Positions 23,601-35,480 are shown, counted from the first letter of the stretch. The stretch is 64,000 nt of DNA from Stenogyne calaminthoides (GCA_037126765.1 JBBCBC010000012.1:12834001-12898000), one strand, 5' to 3'. Made by a program: numbers and translations. Notes: generated by a model from the sequence alone, not told the origin.

Positions 23601-25281
23601 TTAGAAGGTCCAATCTTAATTCTCCTAAAGGCCCCCTGAGTAGCCCAACATATAGTCCAATAACTAAAAAGGTGATTAAAATAAAATAAATATTGTTGCT
23701 TAATATTTCTCTAATTAATTCGAAAATTATGGATAAAAGAGGGAGAAAGTTTTTCTTTGAATTTTGTTATGGAATGAAGATATGTATTCTTGGAATACAA
23801 GATTGTCTCATTAAATTCAAGAAATCTCCCACTTGGTTATACATAATGAAATTTCGAAATTTTGGAAATATAGTGGGCAAGAAAGATTTTCTTGATTTTC
23901 TTGAAAAGATATTATGGAAGATATGTATTTCTTGAAATACAAGAATATCTCATAAATTCAAGAAGATCCAAATCTTGGATTCTTGCACACTAATATTTTC
24001 GAAAATTCCATATTGTAGAGGAGGTGGGATTTTTGTGGAATATTTTAATTATGGGAAAAAGAATATAGGAGATATATTCAAGATTTCTTGGTGACCAAGA
24101 AAAGTCTTTTCCCACATTGAAATATCACAAGAATTTCGACCACTCTCACACCTATAAATAGGGGATGATTAGTTCATTCCCAAGTACAATTCCATGTGCT
24201 GGAAATATTAGCAAATCCACATAAGTGGTGCAACAAAGTTTATTTTTTTCCTTTTGTTAATTGTTCGCGAGTATCCTTCCACCGGATTGTCGAGCAAGGG
24301 CTAAGGGAATACTTGGGAAGTCCTTTTGGTTAGTCCGTCCGACCAAAGCCACCCCATCCCGAGAGGTACGTTCACGTAAACCCGTAGATTCCGCATCGCG
24401 TGGGTTTTACGTGGCTTTTTTATATGCATGATATGTTGTTGCAATTATTATTTGAATTAATATAGGATTAATTCATGCTAGTAATAATTAATGAATTAAA
24501 TTTGTATTTAAATATTCACCCCGAATAGATCTGTGCGAATCATTCCCCAACACAATATGGTTGGACAAGGATCCAGGCGTAGAAAGCCGAGGCTACCTGT
24601 ATGATGATAAAGGTGGATCTGGATAGGTCGACGAAGGAGCGGGAGGCTGCCACCAACACCAAGGTTGTAGCCGAGGAGAAGCTGAAGGAGGTGACTCGAG
24701 AGCGAGATGACAAGGGAAAGAAAATTTCACAGATGATGAAAGATCTCGAGCTCCGAGACAAGAAAGTGAAAGAGAGCATGGACAAGATTGCCGAGGTGGA
24801 GAATCGGTGTCACCAGCTGGAAACTGAGGTTCATGACCATCCCATTACCATCAAGCTGGAACGCCATCATGCCTCTAATATGGCATACATTCATTCTTTT
24901 TCCAATGTTGTCCGAGCCTGCCACCAAGCTGGCGACCTCGAAGGGGCTCGAGCGGCGATGAAAGAGTTACTTATCGCCTATATGCGCAACAATCCCATCG
25001 GGGAGGAAGAAGATCTCCCCATCAAGGACCTGGTCGCCTACGGTGTTGATTTCAGTTTCCTCCCCCCACGAGCCAATCTTTATGATACCGAGGAGCTCCT
25101 CGGGATGCTGAACGAAGAGACGGGGGAAGGACAGGACGAGGGCAAGGTTGTTGGTGGTAGCGGTGTTGGTGAAGAGGATGGAGATGGCGTAGGGAATCGG
25201 GCTGGCATTGAGATTCTCGAGGTCGAACAAAATGTGTCGATTAACCCTACTGAGGGGACCTCGGATGCTCCGCCGAGCTGA
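20638..25281 (+). pseudogene. Gypsy-type gag gene (Transposase_28-like), broken, with a solo LTR inside
   Basis: An ATG at 20638 runs in frame into a TGA at 20713, then a 266-codon frame from 20740. That frame has an acidic N-terminus and the conserved MKAGLHFPLHP...LAPTQIAPNGW block of the family Pfam names putative gypsy-type transposon. A second stop is at 21538. Likely GT-AG introns follow (21644-21704, 21879-21958 and perhaps 22386-22471), which is common for these gag genes. The frame is split by the solo Copia LTR at 22708-24552; after it the reading continues at 24601 with a long Lys/Glu-rich coiled coil (about residues 1-80) and an acidic tail. Its exact molecular role in the element is poorly known. 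Not functional as it stands. Confidence 0.75.
22708..24552 (+). mobile_element. Solo Copia LTR inside the gypsy-type gag
   Basis: 1845 bp of the same LTR family as element 1 (TGTTGGGATTATA to CCCCAACA), with perfect target duplications CAATA at 22703-22707 and 24553-24557. It has no internal Copia sequence, so it results from LTR-LTR recombination. Removing it and one CAATA rejoins the surrounding gag (ERSREQY then GWTRIQA). TATAAATA at 24153-24160. It differs from the 8833-10667 copy at many sites. Confidence 0.95.
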
Positions 25282-25600
25282 TTTCCTTGATGATTTTTCT
25301 GCGGCAGCATGACATTTGCCTTCGGGCGTTTCTTTGTAACCACCCTTCGGGGCTTTAATCAAGTTGTTAAGTTGCCCTTCGGGCGTTGTACTTATGTTGC
25401 CTTCGGGTGTTTATCAATGAATGTTGCCTTCTGTTTGAATTCGATTGTCGTTTTTCTTTATCTTTCTCGCTTCTTCTTTGAGTGCTTGTTTATTTTTGCA
25501 ACATGCTTGTTTATCTTCTTTGAACACTCTGAGGTCGGTGAGCCTGTATATTTGGAAATCTTGGTAATTAAATATGGTGAATGATTTGTTATTTGGCAAC
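25282..25600 (+). other. 3' untranslated part of the gypsy-type gag with CCTTCGGG repeats
   Basis: After the gag stop, the word CCTTCGGG appears four times about 25-30 bp apart (near 25319, 25344, 25376 and 25400), often as GCCTTCGGGCG, which can form a small hairpin. The frames covering this stretch carry no domain. Role unknown. Confidence 0.5.
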
Positions 25601-25606
25601 TGTTGC

Positions 25607-26080
25607 GACCAAGGTCGTCTTATAGATGGTGTGCGACCTGATTGCCTTTCGAAGTTTTTGGTTTTGTCGACTTAGATAAGGCATGCGACCGAGGTCTTCT
25701 TATAGATGTTATGTGACCTGATTGTCAACTTAGATAGGGCATGCAACCGAGGTCGTCTTATAGATGGTATGCGACCTGACTGCCTTTGGAGTTTTTGGCT
25801 TTGTCGACTTAGATAGGGCATGCGACCGAGGTCGTCTTATAGATGGTATGCGACCTGATTGTCGACTTAGATAGGGCATGCGACCGAGGTCATCTTATAG
25901 ATGGTATACGACCTGACTGCCTTTGGAGTTTTTGGCTTTGTCGACTTAGATAGGGCATGCGACCGAGGTCGTCTTATAGATGGTATGCGACCTGACTGCC
26001 TTTAGAGTTTTTATCTTTGTCGACTTAGATAGGGCATGCGACCGAGGTTGTCTTTTAGATGGTATGCGACCAGATTGTCC
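25607..26080 (+). repeat. Tandem repeat tract with alternating unit length
   Basis: Seven copies of a core CCGAGGTCGTCTTATAGATG followed by GTATGCGACC. The cores start near 25613, 25693, 25751, 25830, 25888, 25967 and 26046, so the steps are 80, 58, 79, 58, 79 and 79 bp. The long units contain TGCCTTTGGAGTTTTTGGCT, which the short units lack. Units are joined by GTCGACTTAGATAGGGCATG. Each core is bounded by GGTCG and CGACC, so it can fold into a stem. It lies between the gag and the inverted integrase fragment. Confidence 0.85.
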
Positions 26081-26384
26081 TTTCTAAAGACTTTGGACAA
26101 GTGATTTTCGTCGGGGTGACTCCCATGGGGGGTCACCTTTCTTTCCCCCTGTCCCTAGTCTTTAGAAAAAAAATTCTGGATGTTTGGCTTACCTTTTTTC
26201 TTTTGCGAATCTATTTTTGATCGAACTCGTGAGAGGTCGGGGACCAGTCCCCCAAGTTCGTAAATGTAAAAAGCTGTAAAGAGGTGCGATAAATTTTAAT
26301 TCGTAGAGAATTTATGACCAACTTGATTTTATTTTTAATTTTGATAAGTTTAGAAACATATGATGCATGACTGAAAATAGATGG

Positions 26385-27204
26385 TTACTGGTAGAATTTG
26401 TTCAGGTAGGTCGCATTCCATGGGTACATCGCGGGTATGCCATTCATGTCTTCGAGCTCGTAAGCCCCATTTGGTAGGCATTTCGAGATTTTCATTGGAC
26501 CTTCCCAGGTCGGGCCAAACACTCCTTTTTGGACTCCAAGGATTTTTCTTAAGACGAGGTCACCAACCTTGAACCTTCGGATTTTTGCTTTTGAATTGTA
26601 GTATTTCTCCGACTTCTGTTTGTAACTTGCATTTTTCAATTTGGCTTCCAGTCTTCTTTCTTCGAGGAGATCGAGGCTGAGGGATATGGCATGATCGTTG
26701 TCCTCCGTGATAGCCTGCGATGTCCGATGGCTTCTGATGATGACCTCGGTTGGTATGACTGCCTCGGTCCCAAAAGCCAGGGCGAAAGGTGTTTCACCTG
26801 TTGAATTTTGAAATGTGGTTCGGTATGACCATAGGATGCTAGGAAGTTTGAAAGCCCATAATCCCTTGACTCGATGAGTTGAGTCTTCAGAGTGTGTTTG
26901 ATTACATTGTCACAGCTTCAACTTGTCCATTGGACTGGGGTTATAGGGAGTAGAGAACAACTTTGCGATTTTACATTTCGCGAAAAAGACATCGATCTCA
27001 AAACCGTCGAACTGCTTTCCATTGTCTGTGATAATAGCCTGCGGGAGGCCGAAAAGACAGATGATGTTTTTCCAGATGAATCAGATGATCTTCTCTTGAG
27101 TGATGGTTGCTAATGGCTCTGCTTCTGCCCACTTGGTGAAGTAGTCTACCGTGACCACGACGAACTTTGAACTGCCCAGGGCCTTTGGGAAAGGACCAAT
27201 CAGG
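26385..27204 (-). pseudogene. Gypsy integrase fragment on the opposite strand
   Basis: Read on the minus strand from about 27200: DLIGPFPK, then a VDYFTKWAEAEP motif with the first catalytic Asp, TDNGKQFDG with the second, and a broken stretch leading to the C-terminal domain (26639-26385, FKVGDLVLRK...GPTWEGPMKI). This is the Ty3/gypsy integrase, which inserts element DNA. Several frame changes interrupt it and the rest of pol is missing. It faces the gag of the same composite, which is not a normal retroelement order. Confidence 0.82.
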
Positions 27205-27264
27205 TCTGGCCTTCCTATGACTCTTTTTAGGTCGCGCCCGACCTCGTGCTATATGCCCACAACA
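27198..27264. repeat. Right terminal segment of the composite, copy of 20166-20232
   Basis: GTCTGGCCTTCCTATGACTC and the following bases to CCCACAACA match the left segment with one or two changes. It joins directly to the integrase fragment. The word GGTCTGGCC at the joint also fits integrase coding, so the joint may have formed at short homology. Confidence 0.75.
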
Positions 27265-27271
27265 AAAAGTA

Positions 27272-28745
27272 ACACTATCAATTAAAAAACTAATAGTGTA
27301 GGAACTAATTATGAAAAGATAATATACTCATTTTTGTAGTTATTTAATTAAATTGAATTTGTAATTAAGGATAAATAAATCATATTGTAATACTTATAAC
27401 CAATAAATCCAATAAAAAAATCAACCAAAAGTATATAGACTTTTTCGTATTGTTCATGCACCTAACACTTTTCAAGAATATATTGCTAATAAATAAATTA
27501 ATTGTTCCTCTTAATTGGTATATTCAAATACATTGTTCGAAAAAAAATGCATTTGTTTGTCTAATGTTCAAATGATTTACATTTACTAATATTTTGGCAC
27601 ACGTAAATTGTTTAAAATATTTAAATAAATTAGATTGACAAAATTACGTTCCATCACAAATTATGGTACATATCTTCCATCAAAAAAATATTGTATCTAA
27701 TTAAATATAGTTTGACCTTTTATGTTTGGTAATTAATTTAAAATTAATTATCATTATTAAAACATTAAATATAATTAAACATATATATAGAATAAATATT
27801 CACCTGCAAAAAATAATTTACTTCCATGATATATTCCGGTCAATAAATTCTAAAAACATTCAACAAATTTCGATATCTTAGAGATATATTTATAATTAAA
27901 TTTTGAACGTATTGTAATTTAATTATTAATCATTGCAATAATAAAAAAATTCTTATTACACTTTTACATTTATAAATTATACCTTAGCAGTCACTTTTAG
28001 ATATTTTGATTTCCACAAATTTCATTATGCCATGAGTATATTTTTTACTGAATCAAATTAATCATTTTAAATATGCGGTTTATTTCTCTTAATTAAACAT
28101 ACATATCTAAAATTTTGGAATCTGACGCATTTATATTTATTAATTGTACATTATCAATAAATTTTGTAATTTTTATACCATGATTAATTTCATAATTTTG
28201 TAACACTAAATATTGCAAATATGAAAAATTGTAACATTAAATATTCAATATTTTCCATTAAAAAAGTAATACTATCCATTGAAAAATCAATACTATAAGA
28301 ACTAATCATGATAAGATAATATATTCATTTTAATTCTTTAGTTAAATTAAATTTGTACTTAAAGATAAACAAATTATGATACTTATGTACCAATAAGTCC
28401 AATAAAATTTTCAACGAAAAAGTACATAGAATTTCTCGTAATGTTCATACACCTGATACTTTTCAAGAATACACTGCTACTAAATACTTTAATTATTTCT
28501 CTTAGTCTATACATTTAAATACTTATCCAAAAAAAAAAAATCATTATTTTGCCTATTAATTAGATGATTTACATTTATGAATACTTTAACACATGTACAT
28601 TATTTAAAATATTTAAATAAATTAGACCTACCAAAGTATATTTGTTAGTACATATCTTCCATCAAAAAAATATTGCATCTAATTAAATATAGTTTGACTT
28701 TGTATATTAGGTATTAGTTTATAATCAAACTATCATTAATTAGAC
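27272..28745. repeat. Pair of spaced duplicated AT-rich blocks in the Helitron
   Basis: About 27285-27745 and 28262-28745 align along their length (shared phrases include ATAAGATAATATA near the start, CACTTTTCAAGAATA-like text in the middle and CTTCCATCAAAAAAATATTG near the end). They differ by many substitutions. No coding signal. Helitrons often contain such internal repeats. Confidence 0.65.
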
Positions 28746-29306
28746 ATTAAATATAATTAACTGATCTTAAATCTTTTTACAAAATAACATAATAAGGGTG
28801 CTTGCAAGAAATTATAAGTTGATTATAGTCACCTAGAATTGTGTACATAAGTAATTTGGAGTTTTTTATTTCTCTTTTATTAGATTATATAAGCTCTTAA
28901 AAGTTACTATAACTTATAAACTAAAACTTGAAAAGATGGTGTTTTTGATAGCTTATGAGCATATTTTAGATTTTTAAGTATTATTAACATTTTTCGCAAA
29001 AACTATCTACTTTTTTTTTTTTTACAAACACCAACCACTTACACTATTAATCAATTTTTTTCATTATCACTAATTTTAATCACTTTTTTAAAAGAATAAT
29101 TTGTTTGCAAACACCAACAATGTAAAAAAAAAAACCCTAAAAATACGAAAAAAATAAATAAAATCAATAAGGATCTGTAATTATATGAAAATATTACATC
29201 ACCATCAATCGATCAAAAAAAATGTGAATGGAAAGATTTCATTCTATGTGCACTTTAATATTGAGTTTGAAAAATTACATAATATATAGTAGAGCAATTC
29301 CTATGA

Positions 29307-29362
29307 AATATATATATATATATATATTATATATGTTATATATATATATATTATATATATAT
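29307..29362. repeat. (TA)n microsatellite
   Basis: Imperfect TA repeat broken by GTTATA and ATTATA. No function apparent. Confidence 0.9.
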
Positions 29363-29639
29363 AGTTTATAAATTATACTTTTTTTTAACTTAGATCTAAC
29401 CAAAAATTTAAAACACATATTTTTTAGTTGATCGTATTTTTAGATTTTCATATACTTAGAATATTTTATTACGGATCTAAAATGATGCTAGATATAATAT
29501 TTAAATCATATTTTTTTTAAATTCAGATCTAATCAAAGATAATTAATGATAATTAATATACTCCAAATAAAGATATACTTATATATTTGGTAAATATATT
29601 ATAAATCAGTTACCATGAATTATTATAATTAAATGGACT

Positions 29640-30535
29640 TTAACTTTACATTTTTGGTAAATATATTATAAATTAATTATTATTAATTACACGTTATATT
29701 TAATCAAAGCAATAATATTGATATACAAATAAAAATTACACGATTATTTCATATAGTATTAATATTCACTATGTAAAAGTATCAGATATTGAAATAATCT
29801 AAATAGAGTAATGATTTCATTTGAAAAATATTACACAAAAAAACTTAAATCAAACTTGAAATATTTTATCAAATTAACACTTAAATATAGTGGTTAAAGG
29901 ATCATCATCACTTACATTAAAAAAAAGTACATTAATCTAAATCTTAAACGAAAATTTATAAACTTTTTACAATGATCTTCGCATTAGATCGGTAACATAT
30001 AATCTTGTTCTCATCTTCATAGTAGAAAACACATAACCTTCGTGCATTCATTTTTATCATAATTCAGGGATTTAATTGCACGATTTTATATCACCTCAAA
30101 CTATAGTAATTTATATTTTTGGTAAATATATTATAATTTATTATCATTAATTTCACATTATATTTAATTAAAGCAAAAATATTTATATACAAATAAAAAT
30201 TACACGATTATTTCATATAGTATCAGTATTCACTATGCAAAAGTATCAGATATTGAAATAATCTAAACTGAGTAATGGATTTCGTTCGAAAAATATTACA
30301 CCAAAACAATTAAATCAAACTCGAAATATTTTATCAAACTAACACTAAAATATAGTGGGTGAAGAATCATCATCACTTACATTAAAAAAAGTACATTAAT
30401 CTAAATCTTAAATGAAAATTTATGAACTTTTTACAATGATCTTCGCATTAGATCGACATACATATAATCTTATTCTCATCTTCATAGTAGAAAACACATA
30501 ACCTTCATGCATTCATTTCCTCATAATCTTCTTCT
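29640..30535. repeat. Second pair of duplicated blocks near the Helitron 5' end
   Basis: About 29640-30062 and 30118-30535 are near-identical direct repeats of roughly 420 bp. Shared phrases include CACGATTATTTCATATAGTA and CAATGATCTTCGCATTAGAT. Each ends around ACACATAACCTTC[AG]TGCAT. They are clearly younger than the pair at 27285/28262. No coding signal on either strand. Confidence 0.85.
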
Positions 30536-30702
30536 GATATCTCATAATCTTCTCCACATGTAGAACAATTTAGATCACCTAAAAATCAAAATATTAGAAT
30601 GAAATGAAATAATAATGAATCCAAATAAGAATCAAGAAACATCAGAAGAAATCTATAAATAAAATCAACTTTAAACTACATAATGAATCAAAACAATTAC
30701 CT

Positions 30703-30729
30703 AGAGAGAGAGAGAGAGAGAGAGAGAGA
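30703..30729. repeat. (AG)n microsatellite
   Basis: Thirteen uninterrupted AG units, in the 5' region of the Helitron. Confidence 0.95.
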
Positions 30730-30960
30730 TAAGAATGATAATATCTGCGTATCGTGGATGAATAAATTTTCGAGAATGAAAAATGAATTAAAAATGTGAC
30801 AATTTATAGAAAATAGTAAAAAAATCAACGGCTGAGATTAAAACAACACTAAAAATGAATAAGATTAGAGAGATTTGAAATAGAAGAACGTGGCTTTGCC
30901 ACATCATTTTATTAATTGACACATCATCTTATAGAGGTTTTGCATTATAGAGATTATAGA

Positions 30961-32815
30961 TTTAGGAGAGTAAATCTCACTCTCCAACTTGCCCTAAGTC
31001 ATCCTTTAAATGCATAAGTACAACACATTTAATGTTCTTGATACTATTTTGAACTCTATGTTCTAGTTGTGGAGCTCTCTTGCAGGAATCAGACAGTCCG
31101 ATGTTCGACACTAGGAGATATCCCGAGATCCTCGCCTGTTATGCCTGATTTTTACCTTAAACAGCTGCTTATAGTTGTCACATTGCCGTTTTTGAGATGA
31201 GATCTTCCATTTTGAGGAATATCTTCTGCCCATATTCCTATTAGACATGCTTCCACGTATCGGGCTCTTGTTGTCGAGCTCATCATCCTTCATCAGTTCG
31301 ATTTATTTTCGAGATGATGTAGTCCTTATTGACTAGTTCACTATTATTTACACAAACACCGAGCTCACAAACTTGTTCTTCGGATGAAGCTCAATATTTA
31401 TATATGCAGGTCGCATCTGACGTCAAGATACATCATCAGATTTGACCTCACACAACAACATGAACTCTTTTTTTTCCCAGATGTCACTGTTATGTATAAA
31501 TACTATTACTGTAATGCATAAGCATTATAATGATAGTGCTTATGCATAACAATGATACTTGAAGAAAAAAAGTTTACATGATCTCAGGTTCATATATGTT
31601 TTTGTTAATTTTTTCCGATGAAAACATAAGTATCGAAATTCAACTAAAATATATAACTTCTTATTTGATTTTATTTTCCAGCATGAGACAGATTATGTGA
31701 TACAATCTTATACAAATACTTGTAATTATTTATTTATATAAGAATACTTCTTTTGTGAACCAGATTTAAGTGATTTTCTTTTTCAAAATAAAAAGTATCA
31801 CAATCTAATTTTTTTTTTTTGATGCATGAATAATTTTTCTCAAAATCACTAAGACATGATATTTCTTATGCTAAAAGATTATCAAGTCTACCATAAAATT
31901 TGAGGGAATCTGATGTTTTAATATAAAGACAAAAACTTGTATAGACCTGATTCATGCTATGAATCTTGTTTTAATTCATGACATTTGATCCTACCCAATG
32001 TATAATACGTGTTAAGTTTAGTGATTTAGAAAAATGTGTTGGAAATGAGTAAAATAATTCAAGTTCATAGCATAAACCTGATTCATATAAAACCAATTTT
32101 AATATAAAACACATTTCATTGAAAATGTTTACCCAAAAATGTACTAAAAAAAAACAAAATTTACCCAAAAATGAAAAAAGAAAGAATAAATAATCCCCCT
32201 TTGAATTCACCAAAATTGTACGAAAATTGTCATTTTGAGGACACGAGCCTTTCCTACACCAATCACAAGCGTACACCTCATCAGTTTATTTATATACTTG
32301 ATCAAATTACCATTAAGAGCAAAGATTTTCGAGTAATTACAAGATTACGTGAATTTTGCTACACAAATACCACCCTTCCCACTTCTTTGATTTCTTTGTT
32401 GCAATTCAAAATAACTGCTAAACCCCCTTTCTCCCCGAGGTACAACCGCACTATTGCATTTTTCCGGTAATACAATTCTTAACCTCACTCATTAATGCTT
32501 AGAATGCAAACGAATCTCTTATTGATTTTTTCAGTTGGATTTTAGATCCATTTATTATGCAGTAATTTTCTTGTTTTGTGTTATGGCAGATCGATTTTTG
32601 GCCGGAAAGTGGTTCGTTATATTTGCAACGAACCGGAATTTTGGCTTCCCATCACAATTCACAGGTTTTGTTATGTTCATGATACATTTTTACAGTTTTC
32701 ATGTTGTGAGTTTCTCGTTTGTGCCTTAGACATTGTTTCTTGATTCATCTTTCTTTATGCGTTGCCAATTGTTGTGTAGAGTTGGATTAAATTGCGGTTA
32801 GATATATAGAGAGAG
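30961..32815. other. Intergenic region upstream of the SEC24 pseudogene
   Basis: 31000-31450 is of mixed composition, resembles retroelement remnant and has no recognisable domain. 31500-32280 is AT-rich with nothing evident. From about 32285 (TTTATTTATATACTTG, a possible TATA region) to 32815 the sequence could hold the SEC24 promoter and 5' leader, with a likely leader-intron acceptor at TTGATCAG just before 32828. Small frames at 32171-32470 and 32535-32729 show no domain. Confidence 0.45.
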
Positions 32816-33613
32816 TTGTTTGATCAGGTGTTTTGGACATTACATATGGCAACTCCAGGAGGACCTAGACCGGGGAATTTTCCTCCAAATTATAACCCTA
32901 ATGCACTTGTTAATAACATGCAAAATCTTCAAATTAATCAGCCTAATCAGCAGCAATCGAGTAATCCTAGTGGTACTAGTGCCCCTAGACCTTCTAATAC
33001 TTCACCATTTGGCCAAGTTCCACCATCTTTTACTGGTAATCAACCCCGCCCACCCCCCAATGGCGTGTTCCCGAGGGGGCCCATGCCCCCCGGTGCTTCT
33101 TCCCAAGGTACATTGCGTCCGAATGTGGTGCCCTCCTTTGCATCAAGACCTCCGCCACCAGGTGCATTACCGTCTGCTTTCGGAGGACCCCATGGTCCCA
33201 CTCATTCACGTCCAGGCCCGGTTTCTTCTTCCCCTCAGACATCAGGTCCTCCAAACCGACCTCAATTGATCACCCCTGGGCCACCTGTTAATGGCCCACC
33301 TTCATTCCCTCCAGGGATGACACAGGGTGGGCCTCGATTTCCTGCCATTGGTAGTATGCCAAGGCCGCTAGGTGGGCCACCACAATCTCCTACAATGCGT
33401 CCTAGCTTTGGTAACCCACCTGCTGGTCCACCCACTTCCATGGGGCGACCTTCTCCTCCATTTTCAGCTGTACCGCAAGCTCCACCGTTTTCTGCTCTCC
33501 CAGGGGGAATTCCCCCTCCAGGTTCATCGCCATTTTCACCACGACATCCGGGAATGCCTCAACCCTCAGGTTCTCCTTATGGGATACAGACATGGCCGCC
33601 ACAACCACAACAG

Positions 33614-35480
33614 GTGATCCTTTGAATTTTACAATTTTTGTCTTTGTCATACGCATGTCTATTAAAGGATTTATTGCTTCTCATGCTTTGGTAATTTTTC
33701 ATTTTCATGTATTATTGCCTGAAGATTATAAGCTGATATGAAGTGTGACTGTCTTTAGCTTTTGATGTTAATGCCAATGTATTTCTAAGTCTTGTATAAT
33801 AAGAACCAGAATCAGGTTTACCATATATAGTGTGGTTGGTCATTGCAGCTATCTAATTAACTTCTCATTCTGACTTATATGGACTAAATTAAACTATTTA
33901 CACCTATAAGTATCGATAAAAGAATTTGCCATGTAACAACACATGCTACTGCCTTGCTAAGTAGTTCTCTTGTTTGATGCTTATCTTTATTATGGCTAGA
34001 ACATGTAGTAATAGAATTTTATTCATCAGTTAGCTTTCCGCATTTAATTGTAAAAAATGGGTGTCTCGAACATTTAATGAAAGAAATATCAACTTTATCT
34101 GTTGATGAGAGATAAAAGATGCATTTGTCATGTATAAAAAAAAAAAGTAACTTTAGATCTTCAAATTTGGGTTTAGTTGTCTTCTTTTGTATCTTCATGC
34201 ATGGATTCAAGAAAAGCATAAAATAAATTGAAAGTTGAGTAGAATGAGTTGTTTTATATCCTTTTAAAGAGCTTTATTTAGTGAATTAATTGAATTGGAA
34301 AGTTAATGAGTGATCAAACTAGTTATGGGCATTGGCTATATTACTTGCAAACTAAGACCGCCGAGTTGATAGATACCTGTGAAATTTGAGCATCCTTTGT
34401 TTACTATTCTAATCTGTGCACAAATTTTCAGATTTTGAATTTGTTACCTTTTAATAGAATTAAGCATAACGATGGTTTGCAGATGAGTTATTTTCAGGTT
34501 TTGTGAAGAATGTGAAAGGATTTTTATTTAAATACTTTTCTTTTTCTTTCAAATCCAGAACTGTGATATACTCCCATGCTAATCTAAGTACTTATAAAAA
34601 TTTCAGTAATACTTTAAGCTTTTATTATCTATGGTGCCATTAATATGGAAATGTGTTATTCAAGTAGTTATAAGTAATCATTTTTCTGTATTTGTTTTCA
34701 TTGTTGTTAACTGAATATTTTCGACATGATTTACAGTGACAAGGTAGAAATTTTGATATATGGACTGCATGATGTGATTTTGGCTGGATGAAGTGCCTGT
34801 TAACTGCTTGTATTACGTTTTTAGACTCAACAACAAGTACCGAATGTGTTTCAAAATAAAACAAAATGATAATTTTTAATCTTGCCTTTGGATAGTTTTT
34901 TAAAATGTACGAGGATTCAATTGCTATGATTATATATCTATTATATGACGAATTTGTGGTTTTTTCTCTGTATCTTTCATTATCTCATTGATATCTATAT
35001 CAAAGTACTCTTATTTCATGGTCAAAATTTTCTTGTATGTTTTCTTGATATCAGTACTCTTACTAATCTTCTTTAGTTTAGCTTAAATTGCCCAATGCAC
35101 AAAACAGATAAGATTGTATTGTCATAGGTCAATAATTTGCAGCTAGTGTTTTTCCAAATATTGATTAATGTTTCGCTAGACGGTCTGGCCTTTGTTTTGA
35201 AGAATTTGACCTTTTCTTGGGCTACAAGACTCTAAATTGGATCCTTGCTTCAATTTCAAGAGTCTGCTTTTCCATTAAAGCAGCACAAGTATGATCATAT
35301 GAAATAATTTTGGGCTACAAGACTCTAAATTGGATCCTTGCTTCAATGTTTGATGCATAATTTTATCTTTTCTTTGGGTGATTAGCAAAGAGAGCAGCTA
35401 AATAAAATCGCTTAAGTTTTTGCATTGCACTATAAGATTGTGTCACTTGAATTCCACTTTAAATTTAAGTTTCTGCATAG
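33614..35480. other. SEC24 intron 1
   Basis: 1867-bp AT-rich intron from GTGATCC to TTCTGCATAG. A 35-bp phrase beginning GGGCTACAAGACTCTAAATT occurs twice, at about 35219 and 35311, a local direct duplication. No gene inside. Antisense frames overlapping exon 1 (33030-33254, 33402-33656) are shadows of the Pro-rich coding. Confidence 0.7.

Larger units (their letters stand above)
19573..27264. mobile_element. Composite gypsy-type retroelement inserted in the Helitron
   Basis: A 7692-bp GC-richer block between AT-rich flanks. It starts TGGTGTACTAAAATA and ends TATGCCCACAACA. The 7-bp sequence AAAAGTA is present on both sides (19566-19572 and 27265-27271), suggesting insertion as one unit, though 5 bp would be usual for LTR elements. 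Inside are an LTR-like segment, a TATA box, a plus-strand gag with introns and a solo Copia LTR, a tandem repeat tract, and an integrase fragment on the minus strand. The right end shares only its last 67 bp or so with the left (20165-20232). It therefore looks rearranged rather than a simple LTR element. Confidence 0.65.
16855..30960 (-). mobile_element. Putative non-autonomous Helitron, interrupted by a 7.7-kb retroelement
   Basis: On the minus strand the right end starts TCTATAATCTCTATAATG and soon gives ATGATGTGGCAAAGCCACG, a style seen at many plant Helitron 5' ends. The left end finishes in CTAG followed by a host T. Ten bases before CTAG is a short hairpin GCGAACTTCGC (16869-16879 on the plus strand). 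The A|T host junctions, CTRR-type terminus and hairpin spacing fit Helitrons, which move by rolling-circle replication. No Rep/helicase coding is visible, so it would depend on a helper. Without the inserted composite (19573-27264) it would be about 6.4 kb. The exact 5' base (30953 or 30960) is uncertain. Confidence 0.6.

Noticed and set aside
25613..26080. CRISPR-like array
   Set aside because: The spacers are themselves repeated and the setting is a plant retroelement; it is an ordinary tandem repeat.
33030..33656. Antisense open frames over SEC24 exon 1
   Set aside because: Shadows of Pro/Gly-rich coding, where the complementary strand lacks stops.
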